A stretch of 64,000 nucleotides of DNA from JABDMH01 sp965223165. Its GTDB lineage: Bacteria > Bacteroidota > Bacteroidia > Chitinophagales > Saprospiraceae. The stretch covers positions 124,001 to 188,000 of the forward strand of contig CBDCVQ010000016.1 in the NCBI GenBank assembly GCA_965223165.1, given 5' to 3'. This document shows positions 42,300 through 52,158 of this stretch, piece after piece (within the stretch, counting starts at the first letter, position 1; every line of letters begins with the position of its first letter). The translations under genes were made by a program, and so were the position numbers. The notes below the pieces were generated by a model. That model was given only the letters and a program-made list of their open reading frames with translations, ran no database searches and was not told where the DNA came from.

Positions 42300-43925
42300 C
42301 TACAGCTTGGCAAAGGATAGAACCTCCACCTGATCTGCAGAGGTGATCCGCACCGCAAACCAGCCCCTGGGTAGGTCTGCCACGTCCAGGACATGCACGT
42401 GCCTGGAGGTACCTGATGGCTCTAGCGGTACCTGTCTGACCAAATGCCCCGCGGCGTCAATGACGTCCAATTGTGTTGAAAGGCTAGGATAGCTCAGTAG
42501 CTCGATCTGAAGCTCTTGTCCCACGGGATTGGGATATAGGCGTGCCTCCGGAGCTTCCCGCTCGAAGGTGACCAGCACTACCTTGGAATAGGATGAGGAC
42601 CCGTCATGATCCACTTGCCGGAGTCGGTAGTAGTTCGTGCCAATGAAGGGCTGATTATCCACCACCTGATAGCTCCTTTCCCGGTGCGAATCACCCTGGG
42701 AGGTCAACCGTTGGATCGTTTCAAACCGGTAGCCGTCCTGAGATCGCTGCACCTCATAGTAGTCATGGTTGACCTCGAAGGTCGTGGACCACGATACTTG
42801 CGCCGTCGCTTGGATGGCTACGGCATCAAAGTGCACCAGGCCTATGGGAAAGATATTGGCATTGATCGTGACCGGATGGTCTTCGACCTCCCCGTCAGGT
42901 GCCGGACCATAAAGCGAGTGCGCTGCTGATTCAGAAGTACTTATCCGCACTCGCAGATAGGTCGTACTCTGGCCGCCGGTGATCTGACCAAACTCGAAAA
43001 GAGCCGTAGCGCTGTCGCCGGGTGCGATGGAGTCGATACAAAAGGCGGTTTCGTCCTCAAAGGAGCCATCGCTGTCCAGATCCAACCAGGCACACAGATA
43101 GGCATAATGGCGCAGACTCTGGTTGTAGTAGCTGATGAGAACATTCGCGTCTTCGCCCATATCAAAATCGAGGTTTCCGACAGCGTCCTCATCAGCGGTC
43201 CCTTGTTCATCATCCCCGTTGCCATTCATATCAGCCAGCCCATCGGCTTCGGCATCCGGTGCAATGCTGCCGAGGATGGGTCCGTCATTGACGATCAGGT
43301 GATGTGGTCCATTATCGCTTGCCAGGGTACCATACATTGTCAGCGCATCGCCCCAATCAAATTCTAGGGTGCTTCCACAGGACCCATTGTTGTTCGCCGT
43401 TCCTTGTATGATGATGCTGCCGTAACGATCTCCCTCAGACAATGGCTCATCGCACGATGTCTTGAAAGAGATTTCCTGTAGTAGTGTCGTCATGGAGGTG
43501 TTCCAGATCTCGATCACCGTCCTTGGCCCGTAGCGGTTGTTGGTGGTGAGCCCGTTGGCATCCGCCACGAAGGACTCATTTTCCTCAACAGGTGCATCAA
43601 AAAGAGTCGTATAGTTGTTGCCGTTGCCCGTGCGGACGACGATGTGCACCGAGCTCTCCAGTGCTGCGGAGTCAGTGCAACTCCACTCGCCTGGAGCTTG
43701 CTCGGCCTCCACATCGGGTGGGTCAACACAAGGGGATGGTAGATAGGAGAAGACGATCAAACTGGGCTTTTCGATCTCATCACAGCAGTCGAGCAAGATC
43801 TCCGACCCTTCAAGAAGACCGGATGGCGTGACCGCAGACACCACATTGGCTTCACATGGAATAGAGAGGAAGATGAGACCCGTCAGCACTAGGCCTCGAG
43901 TCAAGACGTTTGAGTCGATCGTCAT
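42300..43925 (-). CDS. Secreted GEVED-domain protein with T9SS sorting domain
   Basis: A 541-residue surface or secreted protein of unknown function. It has a signal peptide (about 1-26, hydrophobic LTGLIFLSI), a GEVED domain (CAWLDLDSDGSFEDE, through RVRISTS to DGEVEDHPVTI), a FN3-like stretch (SWSTTFEVNHDYYEVQRSQD, then NYYRLRQVD) and a C-terminal T9SS type A sorting domain (EARLYPNPVGQELQI, LPRGWFAVRI). The ATG at 43925 was chosen because the -7 element at 43994-44001 lies between it and the upstream ATG at 44015. Confidence 0.88.
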   Translation of the reverse strand: MTIDSNVLTRGLVLTGLIFLSIPCEANVVSAVTPSGLLEGSEILLDCCDEIEKPSLIVFSYLPSPCVDPPDVEAEQAPGEWSCTDSAALESSVHIVVRTGNGNNYTTLFDAPVEENESFVADANGLTTNNRYGPRTVIEIWNTSMTTLLQEISFKTSCDEPLSEGDRYGSIIIQGTANNNGSCGSTLEFDWGDALTMYGTLASDNGPHHLIVNDGPILGSIAPDAEADGLADMNGNGDDEQGTADEDAVGNLDFDMGEDANVLISYYNQSLRHYAYLCAWLDLDSDGSFEDETAFCIDSIAPGDSATALFEFGQITGGQSTTYLRVRISTSESAAHSLYGPAPDGEVEDHPVTINANIFPIGLVHFDAVAIQATAQVSWSTTFEVNHDYYEVQRSQDGYRFETIQRLTSQGDSHRERSYQVVDNQPFIGTNYYRLRQVDHDGSSSYSKVVLVTFEREAPEARLYPNPVGQELQIELLSYPSLSTQLDVIDAAGHLVRQVPLEPSGTSRHVHVLDVADLPRGWFAVRITSADQVEVLSFAKL

Positions 43926-44388
43926 GAAATAAAGATTTCTATTGTCAACCACTCCAAACGCCTGAGAATCCTGGAGAACTAACTGTTTGTTTTCAAATAT
44001 ACTGCTTTGCGGCAAGCTACACGTTTTGACGCAGCCCTACAATATCACTACCGTCAGAGATAGCTCCCTGTGTATGAGGGGAATGCGGTTGGTGCTGATT
44101 GGCAAAGGCAGAACGATGGTACCTTTCTGTTCAGAAAGCCGAACCGGTGCTAGTCTTGACTTGCATGATCAAATTGTAATGGCATAGTCCACTCCGCCAA
44201 GTCCAAGCGGATCTTTTTTACCCTTCCGAGCTCGATGTAGATAGCCGATCTTGACAGCGATCAGTCTAGTAGTAACGCAATTGCATGTGAGGGGACACCA
44301 CTGCAGGATCCCTACCGGTCATTAGGAGGGATTGGCGCGCACACTGCGAAGATGGCGACCCTGGGGCGGAATCCGAGCCTGCTTCGAT
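43926..44388. other. Intergenic region upstream of the GEVED gene
   Basis: 463 bp between pntB and the GEVED protein gene, both on the minus strand. It carries the -7 element of the latter. No further gene, RNA or repeat was recognised. Confidence 0.5.
43994..44001 (-). promoter_or_regulatory. -7 element of the GEVED-protein gene
   Basis: On the minus strand the octamer reads TATATTTG (TAnnTTTG). The transcript would start near 43987, leaving a leader of about 60 nt before the ATG at 43925. No clear -33 element at standard spacing. Confidence 0.45.
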
Positions 44389-45795
44389 CTACAGATTCTT
44401 CACTTCCTGTACGAGTTGCTGAATGGAATCCTTGGCATCGCCAAAGAGCATGCGGTTCTTTTCATGGAAGAACAGGGGGTTCTGAATGCCGGCATAGCCA
44501 GGGCTCATGCTTCGCTTCAGCACGATGGTATTCTTGGCATTCCACACTTCCAGGACCGGCATGCCGTAGATGGGGCTGGACGGATCATCCAACGCGGCCG
44601 GATTGACCACATCATTGGCACCCACGATCACCACGGTATCGGTGTCCTTCAGAGCGGCATTAGCGTCATCCAGATCCAGGAGCTTGGGGTAGGGCACGTC
44701 TGCCTCTGCCAGCAATACGTTCATATGGCCAGGCATACGTCCGGCCACCGGATGGATCGCGTATTTGACATCGACACCGTTGGCCTCCAGCAGATCATCC
44801 AGCTCCTTGACCGTCTTTTGTGCTTGGGCCACGGCGAGACCATACCCCGGGACAAACATGACCGAGTTGGCGTAAAACAGCTGAATGGACGCATCTGTCA
44901 CGGTAGCCGTCTTGACCACTTGATCTCCGTCCTGTCCTCCGGATGCACCACCGCCGGCACTGCCAAAACCACCGATGATCACATTCATTAGTGACCTATT
45001 CATCGCCTGGCACATGAGCACGGTAAGGATCGTTCCGGCCGCACCCACCAGGATACCGCCGATCAGCATGATCTGATTATTATAGATCAATCCGGCCGCC
45101 GCCGCGGAGAGACCTGTGAAGGAGTTGAGCAGTGAGATCACCACGGGCATATCCGCACCCCCGATCGGAGCGACGAAGGAAAAGCCGTAGATCAGTGCCA
45201 GCACCAGAAAGACACTGGCCAACACGATGCCTGCCGGTTGTCCTTGGATCATCAGCCAGACGGCCATGACCAGGACAACGATCAACAACACCAGGTTGAT
45301 GGTACTGTGACGTGGCAGGATGACATTCTTGTCCTGCACCTTGCCATCCAATTTAGCGAAGGCCAGCATACTACCCGTAAAAGAGATGGCGCCGATGAGA
45401 AGCGCAAAAAGTGCGATGCCCATCTGGCCCGTGCTCATGACGAGAGCGCCGTCGTAATATTTGATCAGCTCTGCCATGGCCAGCACGGCTGCACAGGCAC
45501 CACCGAGGCCGTTGAAGACTGAGACCATCTGTGGCATGGCCGTCATCTTGATGCGCTTGGCTGCCAGCCATCCGGCGATGCCGCCCACGATCATGCCTAT
45601 GACGATCCAGAGGTAGTTGTTGCTCCCGTGAGACAGCGGTTGCACCAGCGTGGCCAGGATGGCGATTCCCATGCCGATACCTGCCAGAATATTACCTCTA
45701 CGAGCGGTATCAGGTGAGCTGAGTAATCTCAGTCCCCAGACAAATGCCACGGCTCCGACCAGATAGCTCAGGTTGATATATGAGAGTGTCAGCAT
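44389..45795 (-). CDS. pntB: NAD(P) transhydrogenase subunit beta
   Basis: Proton-translocating transhydrogenase, membrane and NADP(H)-binding subunit, which makes NADPH from NADH with the proton-motive force. The 468-residue product has about eight to nine N-terminal membrane helices and a C-terminal NADP-binding domain with VPGYGLAVAQAQ and HPVAGRMPGHMNVLLAEADVPY (given in part as HPVAGRMPGHMNVLLAEA). The ATG at 45795 (MLTLSYINLSYL) lies 4 bp after the stop of pntAB; an in-frame start further upstream would overlap it. Third gene of pntAA-pntAB-pntB. Confidence 0.95.
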   Translation of the reverse strand: MLTLSYINLSYLVGAVAFVWGLRLLSSPDTARRGNILAGIGMGIAILATLVQPLSHGSNNYLWIVIGMIVGGIAGWLAAKRIKMTAMPQMVSVFNGLGGACAAVLAMAELIKYYDGALVMSTGQMGIALFALLIGAISFTGSMLAFAKLDGKVQDKNVILPRHSTINLVLLIVVLVMAVWLMIQGQPAGIVLASVFLVLALIYGFSFVAPIGGADMPVVISLLNSFTGLSAAAAGLIYNNQIMLIGGILVGAAGTILTVLMCQAMNRSLMNVIIGGFGSAGGGASGGQDGDQVVKTATVTDASIQLFYANSVMFVPGYGLAVAQAQKTVKELDDLLEANGVDVKYAIHPVAGRMPGHMNVLLAEADVPYPKLLDLDDANAALKDTDTVVIVGANDVVNPAALDDPSSPIYGMPVLEVWNAKNTIVLKRSMSPGYAGIQNPLFFHEKNRMLFGDAKDSIQQLVQEVKNL

Positions 45796-45799
45796 GGAT

Positions 45800-46111
45800 C
45801 TATTTCTTTTTCTTTTTAAACATTTCAAGCATCCGGTCAGTCACGGCAAAGCCGCCGATCACATTGACCATGCCTAGTATGACTGCCAGTGTACCCAATC
45901 CCAGGGTCAGCACGTCATCGGGACTGGCCTGACGTACCAGCAATATGGCACCGATGATGACCACTCCGCTGACCGCATTTGCTCCCGACATCAGCGGTGT
46001 GTGCAATACCGTCGGCACTTTAGAAATAACTTCGAAACCCAAGATGATCGTGAAGATCAACAGGTAGATCATGATCAGCTGATCATTGAAAAACTGGAGG
46101 AAGGTGTCCAT
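45800..46111 (-). CDS. pntAB: NAD(P) transhydrogenase alpha subunit, membrane part
   Basis: A 103-residue protein with three transmembrane helices, equivalent to the C-terminal membrane part (domain II) of single-chain PntA. Hallmarks are FEVISKVPTVLHTPLMSGAN and GMVNVIGGFAVTDRML before a lysine-rich tail. The three-gene form (alpha1, alpha2, beta) is typical of many bacteria. It lies 9 bp after pntAA. Confidence 0.95.
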   Translation of the reverse strand: MDTFLQFFNDQLIMIYLLIFTIILGFEVISKVPTVLHTPLMSGANAVSGVVIIGAILLVRQASPDDVLTLGLGTLAVILGMVNVIGGFAVTDRMLEMFKKKKK

Positions 46112-46120
46112 AAGGATCGA

Positions 46121-47191
46121 TTAATGTGTAATGTAGGCGGATTGCACAATCTCGTTTTCAAAGTCGAGATGGAGCTGGCCCTCATTGACGATGAGCTTAA
46201 GAAAATTGAAGAGGTTGTTGGCGTAGAGGGTGCTGGCGTCCTCTGGCATATCTGAGGCCAAATCCGAATCACCTATGATCCAGACCCCGTGCCGATTGAT
46301 CGTCTCGCCATCTTGCGTCAACTCACAGTTTCCTCCGGTCGACGCAGCCAGATCCACGATGACCGAGCCAGGCTTCATTTTCTCCACAGTGCTGGTAGGC
46401 ACCAATATTGGGGCTTTGCGACCCCGTACCTGCGCCGTGGTAATGATCACGTCCGCGTTCATGGCTCTCTTCTGGACCTCTTCCCGCTGTCGCTTGATGA
46501 AGTCTTCATCTTGCTCCACGGCATATCCACCGGCGCCGGTATCTTCTTTGGCTCCGGCTACTTCTACAAAGCGAGCCCCCAAACTCTCCACCTCCTGCTT
46601 GGCAGCCGACCGCGTGTCAAAGGCCTCCACCTGCGCACCGAGCCGCCGAGCGGTCGCTATCGCTTGTAGGCCAGCCACACCTGCACCCAGGATCAGCACC
46701 TTGGAGGGTTTGATACTTCCTGCTGCCGTGATCATCATCGGAAAGTAGCGCGGCAATTTGGCTGCGGCTGCCAGCACGGCCTTGTAGCCGGCAATCGATG
46801 CCATCGAGCTGAGCACATCCATGGATTGAGCCAAGGTGGTGCGCGGAATCATGTCCATGCTGATTGCACGAAGTCCCATACCCTTGATCTTGGCAGAAAC
46901 CTCCTTGTCAAAGAAGGGTTTGAACTCTGAGATCAACAATGTCTCCGCCTTCAAGGCACCCAGTTCTTCGTCTGATAACGGGTGAATGCTGATGAGCATC
47001 TGACTCTCGGCCAGTACGTCTTTGCGATCTTTGGCAGTAGCCCCTTCGTACTGGTCGTCCTCGAAGCCGGCTTGAGCACCCGCTCCCTTTTCCAGCAGGA
47101 TTTCGGCTCCAAGCGCCTGTAGTTTTTTAGCTACCGCTGGAACCACCGAGACACGTTCATCATTGGATTCTGATAGTACGCCTATTTTCAT
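46121..47191 (-). CDS. pntAA: NAD(P) transhydrogenase alpha subunit, NAD-binding part
   Basis: Cytosolic NAD(H)-binding domain I of the transhydrogenase, 356 residues, related to alanine dehydrogenase. It has the opening MKIGVLSESNDERVSVVP, the Rossmann loop KVLILGAGVAGLQAIATARR and the mobile-loop segment DFIKRQREEVQKRA. First gene of the pnt operon. Confidence 0.95.
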   Translation of the reverse strand: MKIGVLSESNDERVSVVPAVAKKLQALGAEILLEKGAGAQAGFEDDQYEGATAKDRKDVLAESQMLISIHPLSDEELGALKAETLLISEFKPFFDKEVSAKIKGMGLRAISMDMIPRTTLAQSMDVLSSMASIAGYKAVLAAAAKLPRYFPMMITAAGSIKPSKVLILGAGVAGLQAIATARRLGAQVEAFDTRSAAKQEVESLGARFVEVAGAKEDTGAGGYAVEQDEDFIKRQREEVQKRAMNADVIITTAQVRGRKAPILVPTSTVEKMKPGSVIVDLAASTGGNCELTQDGETINRHGVWIIGDSDLASDMPEDASTLYANNLFNFLKLIVNEGQLHLDFENEIVQSAYITH

Positions 47192-47324
47192 GGTAGGTAA
47201 AGTATGGCTGCGAAAATAAGTAAATATTACCGTTTGAAAAGGCCGCTCGATCGCCGGTCAAATGGGACTATTTACGTCGGTCACACGCAGTGCACGGCGT
47301 CCTCATCTGCACGCCTCCACCGTC

Positions 47325-49931
47325 TTAATTTGGCTCTCGCTGAAACACCTCGACTTCGGTCATACGGCTTGCCCGATTGTCCGTGTTGAAGACCCTCAAC
47401 TTGATTATCTGTCCAGCCTCGACATCTACGGGTGTCTGGTAGAGATCAGAGAAGGGTGTCGGATCCGTACCGTCCGTGGTGTAGCGGATCTGCAAACCCG
47501 GAAAAGCGGTGTTGGCAAGCAATCTTCCGTCACGGACCACGGCTCCGGGCGGCGGTATCCGATAGAAGAATCCACCTTCCAGGTAGTCCAAACGGGGCAA
47601 TTCTACCTTGCCAATGCGGTTGGCAAATTTTTCCCAATCACGCTCCAGTGCGCTGGCGATGGCATCGCTACCAGTCGACCGGGACCAAGAGGGCGCCCGG
47701 GACCAGGCCCGCTCGACCAGGCCAAGCATCTTGGGCAGAAGATAGTATTCGACCATGGCCGGATCCTTCAGCGTCTCTGACCACAATTGGCCCTGCACGC
47801 CCAATATGTTTCCTTCGGCCTCCGGAAGCAGGGGGACCTTTTGTTTGGCCAGGGCAAGGCCATCTACCGGATTTCCCTCGTCATCGGCAAAGACGGTCAT
47901 GAGGATGTTAAAGGGTGTCAATTCAAAGGCGTTCTTAGTGTTGACATATCCGCCCCAAAAGAGTCCGGGTTCATCCGGTTCTCGGTTGTACGCAAAGTCG
48001 AAGTATAGATTGGAGGCATTGCACATCACTACTTCATAGCCCGCGTTGGCCATGCGATAGGCCATGTCTTCGTGACCGCCGCCGATGGCCGTATTCCACA
48101 CATAGGGGACGAAGCGCTCGGACACATACTTGGGATTGGGGGCGGTACGTCCGGTGATCTCGTCCCGGAGTAGGACAATCTCTTCCCACCCACCAATTCG
48201 AAGGCCGTGTTTTTGGGCGATCTCATTGTAGCGCTCCAGAAAGTATGGGTGGAGGTCGGCCACGGAGGACAGATCTTCATTGTCGCGAATGAGCCGTTGA
48301 CATTCGGGCGACCCCTCCCAGGCACCCGCGGGTACTTCATCGCCTCCTGTGTGGATCATGGTGAGGGGAGCTTCGGCTTCCTTGTACATGGCCACTACCT
48401 CGGCGATGACCTTGTCCAAAAACGTGTAGGTGAACTCCTGGCAGACACAGATGACATTGTCATGGTAGTTTTGGGCCGAGGTATATCGGGAGGTATCGTT
48501 TCGATCGTGTAGGAGATAGGCACGAGCTTCGGATGCTCGCCCTTGAGCGGCAAGTCTCTTGTACCGATGGTCCATGGCGACGATGGCGGCCCTAGCATGA
48601 CCCGGGCCGTTAATCTCCGGAATGACCTCCATATGCCTTTCGGTGGCATACCGGAGCAGCCCGATGAACTGGTCCCTGCTCAGATAGCCATTACCCGGAT
48701 CCGCTCCGGTGCCAGACCCATACGCCGGTGGCAGTTGATCAGGGCCAGGACCTCTCACCGCCCCAACAGAGGTCAATTCAGGTATGCCGGGTATTTCCAA
48801 TCGCCAACCCTCATCGTCGGTCAAGTGCAGATGCAATTTGTTGAGCTTATAAAAGCTGGCAAGATCGATCACCTTTTTGATGGACTCGATCCCCAGGTAA
48901 TTGCGTGCGATGTCGTAATGCAGTCCCCGATAGCCGAATCGGGGTGCGTCCTCGATATAGAGCGCAGGAACGACGAGCTCCTCAGATGGCACTCGATGGG
49001 AGGTAGGAGGCACCAATGCGCGTAACGTCTGTATCCCATAGAAGACACCAGCGGGGTCGCTGCCCGTAATCACAACGCCGACGCTGGGATCAATGTCCAG
49101 CGTATAGTTTTCCGAGGTCCGGTCACCGATCCCAAGCGAGTCTAGGCGCAGATAAATGACATCTTCCGTGGTGACTTGCTCATCACTAAGCTGCACAGTC
49201 GCACGCAGCATGCGATTGAGTTCGGTGGCCAGGTAGTCCGCCTGCCTTTCGAGTCCGGGTTCGAATCCGACGACGACGCTGGACCCGATCGTGTGCAACC
49301 GCCCCTTGTCTCTGAGCAGAAGGGGAGTGGGGGTAATGCGCTCGGAGACGCCGGTCGGGAGGGACCGCAATTGGGCATTTTCCTCATACCGCTCTTGGGC
49401 GGATATCCGCATGGCCACCTCTTCCTTTTCGGTATCAAAAGCTAGATCGAGGGGAAAGTCTTTGATCTCAAAAGCCGCCTCCTGGCTAGGTCGGTTGAGG
49501 TGCTCATCAAAAGTGAAGTATACTCCGTGAGGACCGTGGGACTGCTTGACCAGACGTGCGGCGAGCATGTAGGGTAGTCGGATGCGCTCACCGGGAGTAA
49601 TCGATGGGAACGAATCACCGGGCGTGAGCCGATAGAGGTCTCCGCCAGCGTTTTCGATACTAAATAGATCTTCGGTGCCGCTGTCGAAGTAGAGACTGTG
49701 AGGAAACTGGCTGTAGTAAAGGGACCAGCCAAAGCCACTCATCACTGTGTCGCTTTCGTTTGCGATTTCAAAGGCCGCTTTTCGTCGATCATCACCTTCC
49801 ATTGCCTGATCCAGTAGCTCCCAGGAGACTTTGATCTGGTCGGCAGCAGGCCAATCAAAAGATTGTTTGCTGTCTGGGAGACAGGACAGCAATACCATTG
49901 CCATGAAGCAAACACCCGCCATTTTCGTCAT
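47325..49931 (-). CDS. Beta-N-acetylhexosaminidase, GH20 lipoprotein
   Basis: Exo-acting hexosaminidase on chitobiose-like or glycan substrates. The 868-residue product has a lipobox VLLSC (Cys17), so it is an envelope lipoprotein. The order is a CHB_HEX carbohydrate-binding domain (~30-150), a GH20b domain (~180-330), the GH20 barrel with YRGLHYDIARNYLG, LHLHLTDDEGWRLEI and the catalytic pair Asp-Glu in HTGGDEVPAGAWEG, and a C-terminal CHB_HEX_C-like domain (QIRYTTDGTDPT). This is the chitobiase-type architecture. Confidence 0.93.
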   Translation of the reverse strand: MTKMAGVCFMAMVLLSCLPDSKQSFDWPAADQIKVSWELLDQAMEGDDRRKAAFEIANESDTVMSGFGWSLYYSQFPHSLYFDSGTEDLFSIENAGGDLYRLTPGDSFPSITPGERIRLPYMLAARLVKQSHGPHGVYFTFDEHLNRPSQEAAFEIKDFPLDLAFDTEKEEVAMRISAQERYEENAQLRSLPTGVSERITPTPLLLRDKGRLHTIGSSVVVGFEPGLERQADYLATELNRMLRATVQLSDEQVTTEDVIYLRLDSLGIGDRTSENYTLDIDPSVGVVITGSDPAGVFYGIQTLRALVPPTSHRVPSEELVVPALYIEDAPRFGYRGLHYDIARNYLGIESIKKVIDLASFYKLNKLHLHLTDDEGWRLEIPGIPELTSVGAVRGPGPDQLPPAYGSGTGADPGNGYLSRDQFIGLLRYATERHMEVIPEINGPGHARAAIVAMDHRYKRLAAQGRASEARAYLLHDRNDTSRYTSAQNYHDNVICVCQEFTYTFLDKVIAEVVAMYKEAEAPLTMIHTGGDEVPAGAWEGSPECQRLIRDNEDLSSVADLHPYFLERYNEIAQKHGLRIGGWEEIVLLRDEITGRTAPNPKYVSERFVPYVWNTAIGGGHEDMAYRMANAGYEVVMCNASNLYFDFAYNREPDEPGLFWGGYVNTKNAFELTPFNILMTVFADDEGNPVDGLALAKQKVPLLPEAEGNILGVQGQLWSETLKDPAMVEYYLLPKMLGLVERAWSRAPSWSRSTGSDAIASALERDWEKFANRIGKVELPRLDYLEGGFFYRIPPPGAVVRDGRLLANTAFPGLQIRYTTDGTDPTPFSDLYQTPVDVEAGQIIKLRVFNTDNRASRMTEVEVFQREPN

Positions 49932-50299
49932 GGATCGATCGATATTGTGAGGATGTAAAGGTAGGATTTACCCATTGATGCGTCACCCTCGATCTGGTCA
50001 TACCGGACCACTAGCCCATGTGCCGTCGCAGCGGGCGACCATGACTCTTTGCTACCACTCGGATCTCCCACCATTTGGCAGTGGAGGGGATACCTCGCGC
50101 CTTTTTTGTTACATGTCCCAGACGGGCTCATGCGTCTGATTCCGTGCATTTTGGCAACCGTCCTGCCTTTCACTATCGACAGTTCACTCAATCAGACGTC
50201 CCAATGGCTCAAGCAAACTGCTTGGATGATCATCGACCACTCCTGCTTCCTCTGTATGTCCGAGCTTTATGGGTACCAAATGAAACGAGACTTGAGTTT
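49932..50299. other. Divergent intergenic region
   Basis: 368 bp between the GH20 gene and the double AhpD-fold gene. The frame of the latter stays open back to 50075, but that part encodes no recognisable domain and the conserved part begins after 50300. No other feature seen. Confidence 0.45.
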
Positions 50300-51373
50300 A
50301 TGGCCTTGATGATGCAGGACATCGAGTGGAGTGAGCCGATCTTACCTCATTTTACCATACCCGAATGGGAAGCTCGGGTCAGCTCCGTGTTGGGTACGGT
50401 TCCGGATGTGTTGAGGCGCGTGTCCCGTAGTGCATGGCTTCGTGAGGTGATTTTTACGTGGCCGAGATACAAGCCACAGCAGTTGTCTCGACGTCTGCAG
50501 GACATCTGTGCCCTGGTGACCGCCCAGGAAAATGCCTGCCGCTATTGCTATGGCGTGGCTCGCTCCCAAATGCGGCTACTGGGATATTCAGAGAAAATGA
50601 TCAACGGCATCGAGCGAGATATGCAGATGGCGGACCTGGATGTTAGGGAACGCGCGTTCGTACAATTCTGCCGCAATCTGAGCCGATCGAATCCGAGACC
50701 CCCCAAATCCGACTGTGAGCAACTAATGGATCTGGGCTTTTCGCCAAAGGCGGTGGCCGAGATGGCCTTCTTGATCATAAACCACTGCCTCGTCAACCGT
50801 GTATCCACCTTTCTGGCGATTCCCCCGATGGCGAAGTTGGAGCGGCTACCCACGAGCATGATGGGTCGACTCATGCGACCGCTGATCGCAAGAAAGATCC
50901 GGTCCTTCGATTGGGTGGGAGAGGAGGTTGATGTTTCTGGCGATACCGCCTTTCCGGCTGCCGTGAATGCATTGTCCGGACTACCCGCAGCCAAGGCCCT
51001 GAACGATGCCATGTCCGGGGCCATGGCGTCCACGGTACTATCTGAGGATCTCAAGATTTTGATGTTTGCCGTCGTGGCTCGCAGCCTGGAATGTCCCATC
51101 TGCGAGCAAGAGACGGGCCGGATGGCCGAGGCGATCGGATTCACGCCGAGCGAGTTTGATCGTGCCCTACGCGAACTGGCGTCTCCTCGGCTATCGAGGG
51201 AAGAATCTATCTTGCTGGCCTGGACCCGCGAGACGATCAGGTTTCAGACGGGCACCATGCAGCGACGGATTTCCGAAATGGTCGATGAACTGGGAGAAGA
51301 GGTGATGCTGGAAGCCATCGGGGTGGCCTCGCTGGCCAATGCAGTGGTGCGATTGGCGATCCTGCTGAGCTGA
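50300..51373 (+). CDS. Double AhpD-fold / carboxymuconolactone decarboxylase family protein
   Basis: A 357-residue protein with two consecutive AhpD-like helical domains, each with a CxxC pair (Cys80/Cys83 in NACRYCYG and Cys265/Cys268 in LECPICEQ). In AhpD the redox centre is CxxCxxxH with a second His; here those histidines are replaced (Ala87 and Thr272), so peroxidase activity is doubtful although thiol chemistry is possible. Start choices are ATG 50300, 50309 or 50312; 50300 is used. The cyclase gene follows 2 bp downstream, so the two are cotranscribed. Confidence 0.78.
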   Translation: MALMMQDIEWSEPILPHFTIPEWEARVSSVLGTVPDVLRRVSRSAWLREVIFTWPRYKPQQLSRRLQDICALVTAQENACRYCYGVARSQMRLLGYSEKMINGIERDMQMADLDVRERAFVQFCRNLSRSNPRPPKSDCEQLMDLGFSPKAVAEMAFLIINHCLVNRVSTFLAIPPMAKLERLPTSMMGRLMRPLIARKIRSFDWVGEEVDVSGDTAFPAAVNALSGLPAAKALNDAMSGAMASTVLSEDLKILMFAVVARSLECPICEQETGRMAEAIGFTPSEFDRALRELASPRLSREESILLAWTRETIRFQTGTMQRRISEMVDELGEEVMLEAIGVASLANAVVRLAILLS

Positions 51374-51375
51374 TC

Positions 51376-52158
51376 ATGGTATACCTCTCGATAGGACTGG
51401 CCCTCGTGAGCATCGCACTGCTGGCGCTGCACCACAGGCAGGTCAAGCAAAACCGGCAGCTTGAAAAACTGCTGGACCACACCAACCAAAAGTTGGAGCG
51501 CCTCCAGGTACACTTCGGTCGCTTTACCCCAGAGGAGGTGATCGAGCATCTATCTGAATCAGAGGAGCATTATCAAGCTACGATGCGTTCGGTCACGGTG
51601 CTCTTCGCTGATCTGAAGGGCTTTACCAAGATGTGTCGTGATCGAGATCCACAAGAGATCGTGACGATCCTAAATGGATACTTCCGACGGATGAGCAACG
51701 CTTTGTCCAGCCATCACGGTCAGGTGACGGAGTTGACTGGCGATGGCCTACTATGCCTCTTCGGCGCTTTGCGATCCAACCCTTGGCAGGTCCAGGACGC
51801 GGTCAGGGGAGCGCTGGCTATGCGAGAGGCCCTCATAGCCTATAATAAAGAACTGGAGTCCAAGTCTTTGCCCTCGCTGGCTTTTGGCATAGGCATCCAT
51901 CAGGGAGAGGTACTAGCCGGCGTGATGGGCAACTTCGAGCTCAGCAAGTTTGGGGTGGTGGGCGATCCGATTAACATGGCGGCTCGCGTGGAATCCCTGA
52001 CCCGCCAGCACCAGTGTGATCTGCTGGTGACCAGCGAGATCAAAGATGCGCTGGACGATCGCTTTGTGCTCGAGGAGATGCCAGCTGTTCAGGTCAAGGG
52101 CAAGGTAGAGCCGCTCGTCACCTACCATGTACAAAGTTTTTCGAATGCTAGGGGCTGA
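51376..52158 (+). CDS. Membrane-anchored class III nucleotide cyclase
   Basis: A 260-residue protein with one N-terminal transmembrane helix (about 3-19), a coiled-coil linker (21-45) and a cyclase catalytic domain (70-255). Metal Asp79 (FADLKGFT) and Asp123 (TGDGL) and ribose/transition-state Asn200 and Arg204 (GDPINMAAR) are present. At the base-selecting positions it has Glu119 and Gly193 instead of Lys and Asp/Thr. Glu in the first position is seen in guanylate cyclases, so the product may be cGMP (inference). It is 2 bp behind the AhpD-fold gene. Confidence 0.88.
   Translation: MVYLSIGLALVSIALLALHHRQVKQNRQLEKLLDHTNQKLERLQVHFGRFTPEEVIEHLSESEEHYQATMRSVTVLFADLKGFTKMCRDRDPQEIVTILNGYFRRMSNALSSHHGQVTELTGDGLLCLFGALRSNPWQVQDAVRGALAMREALIAYNKELESKSLPSLAFGIGIHQGEVLAGVMGNFELSKFGVVGDPINMAARVESLTRQHQCDLLVTSEIKDALDDRFVLEEMPAVQVKGKVEPLVTYHVQSFSNARG

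Noticed and set aside
49245..49275. GGTTCGAATCC on the plus strand looks like a tRNA T-arm
   Set aside because: It lies inside the GH20 gene in its conserved reading frame and has no acceptor, D or anticodon stem around it.
50075..50299. Upstream extension of the AhpD-fold gene, open for 75 codons
   Set aside because: It encodes no recognisable domain and has a composition unlike the rest of the protein; the later ATG at 50300 is preferred.
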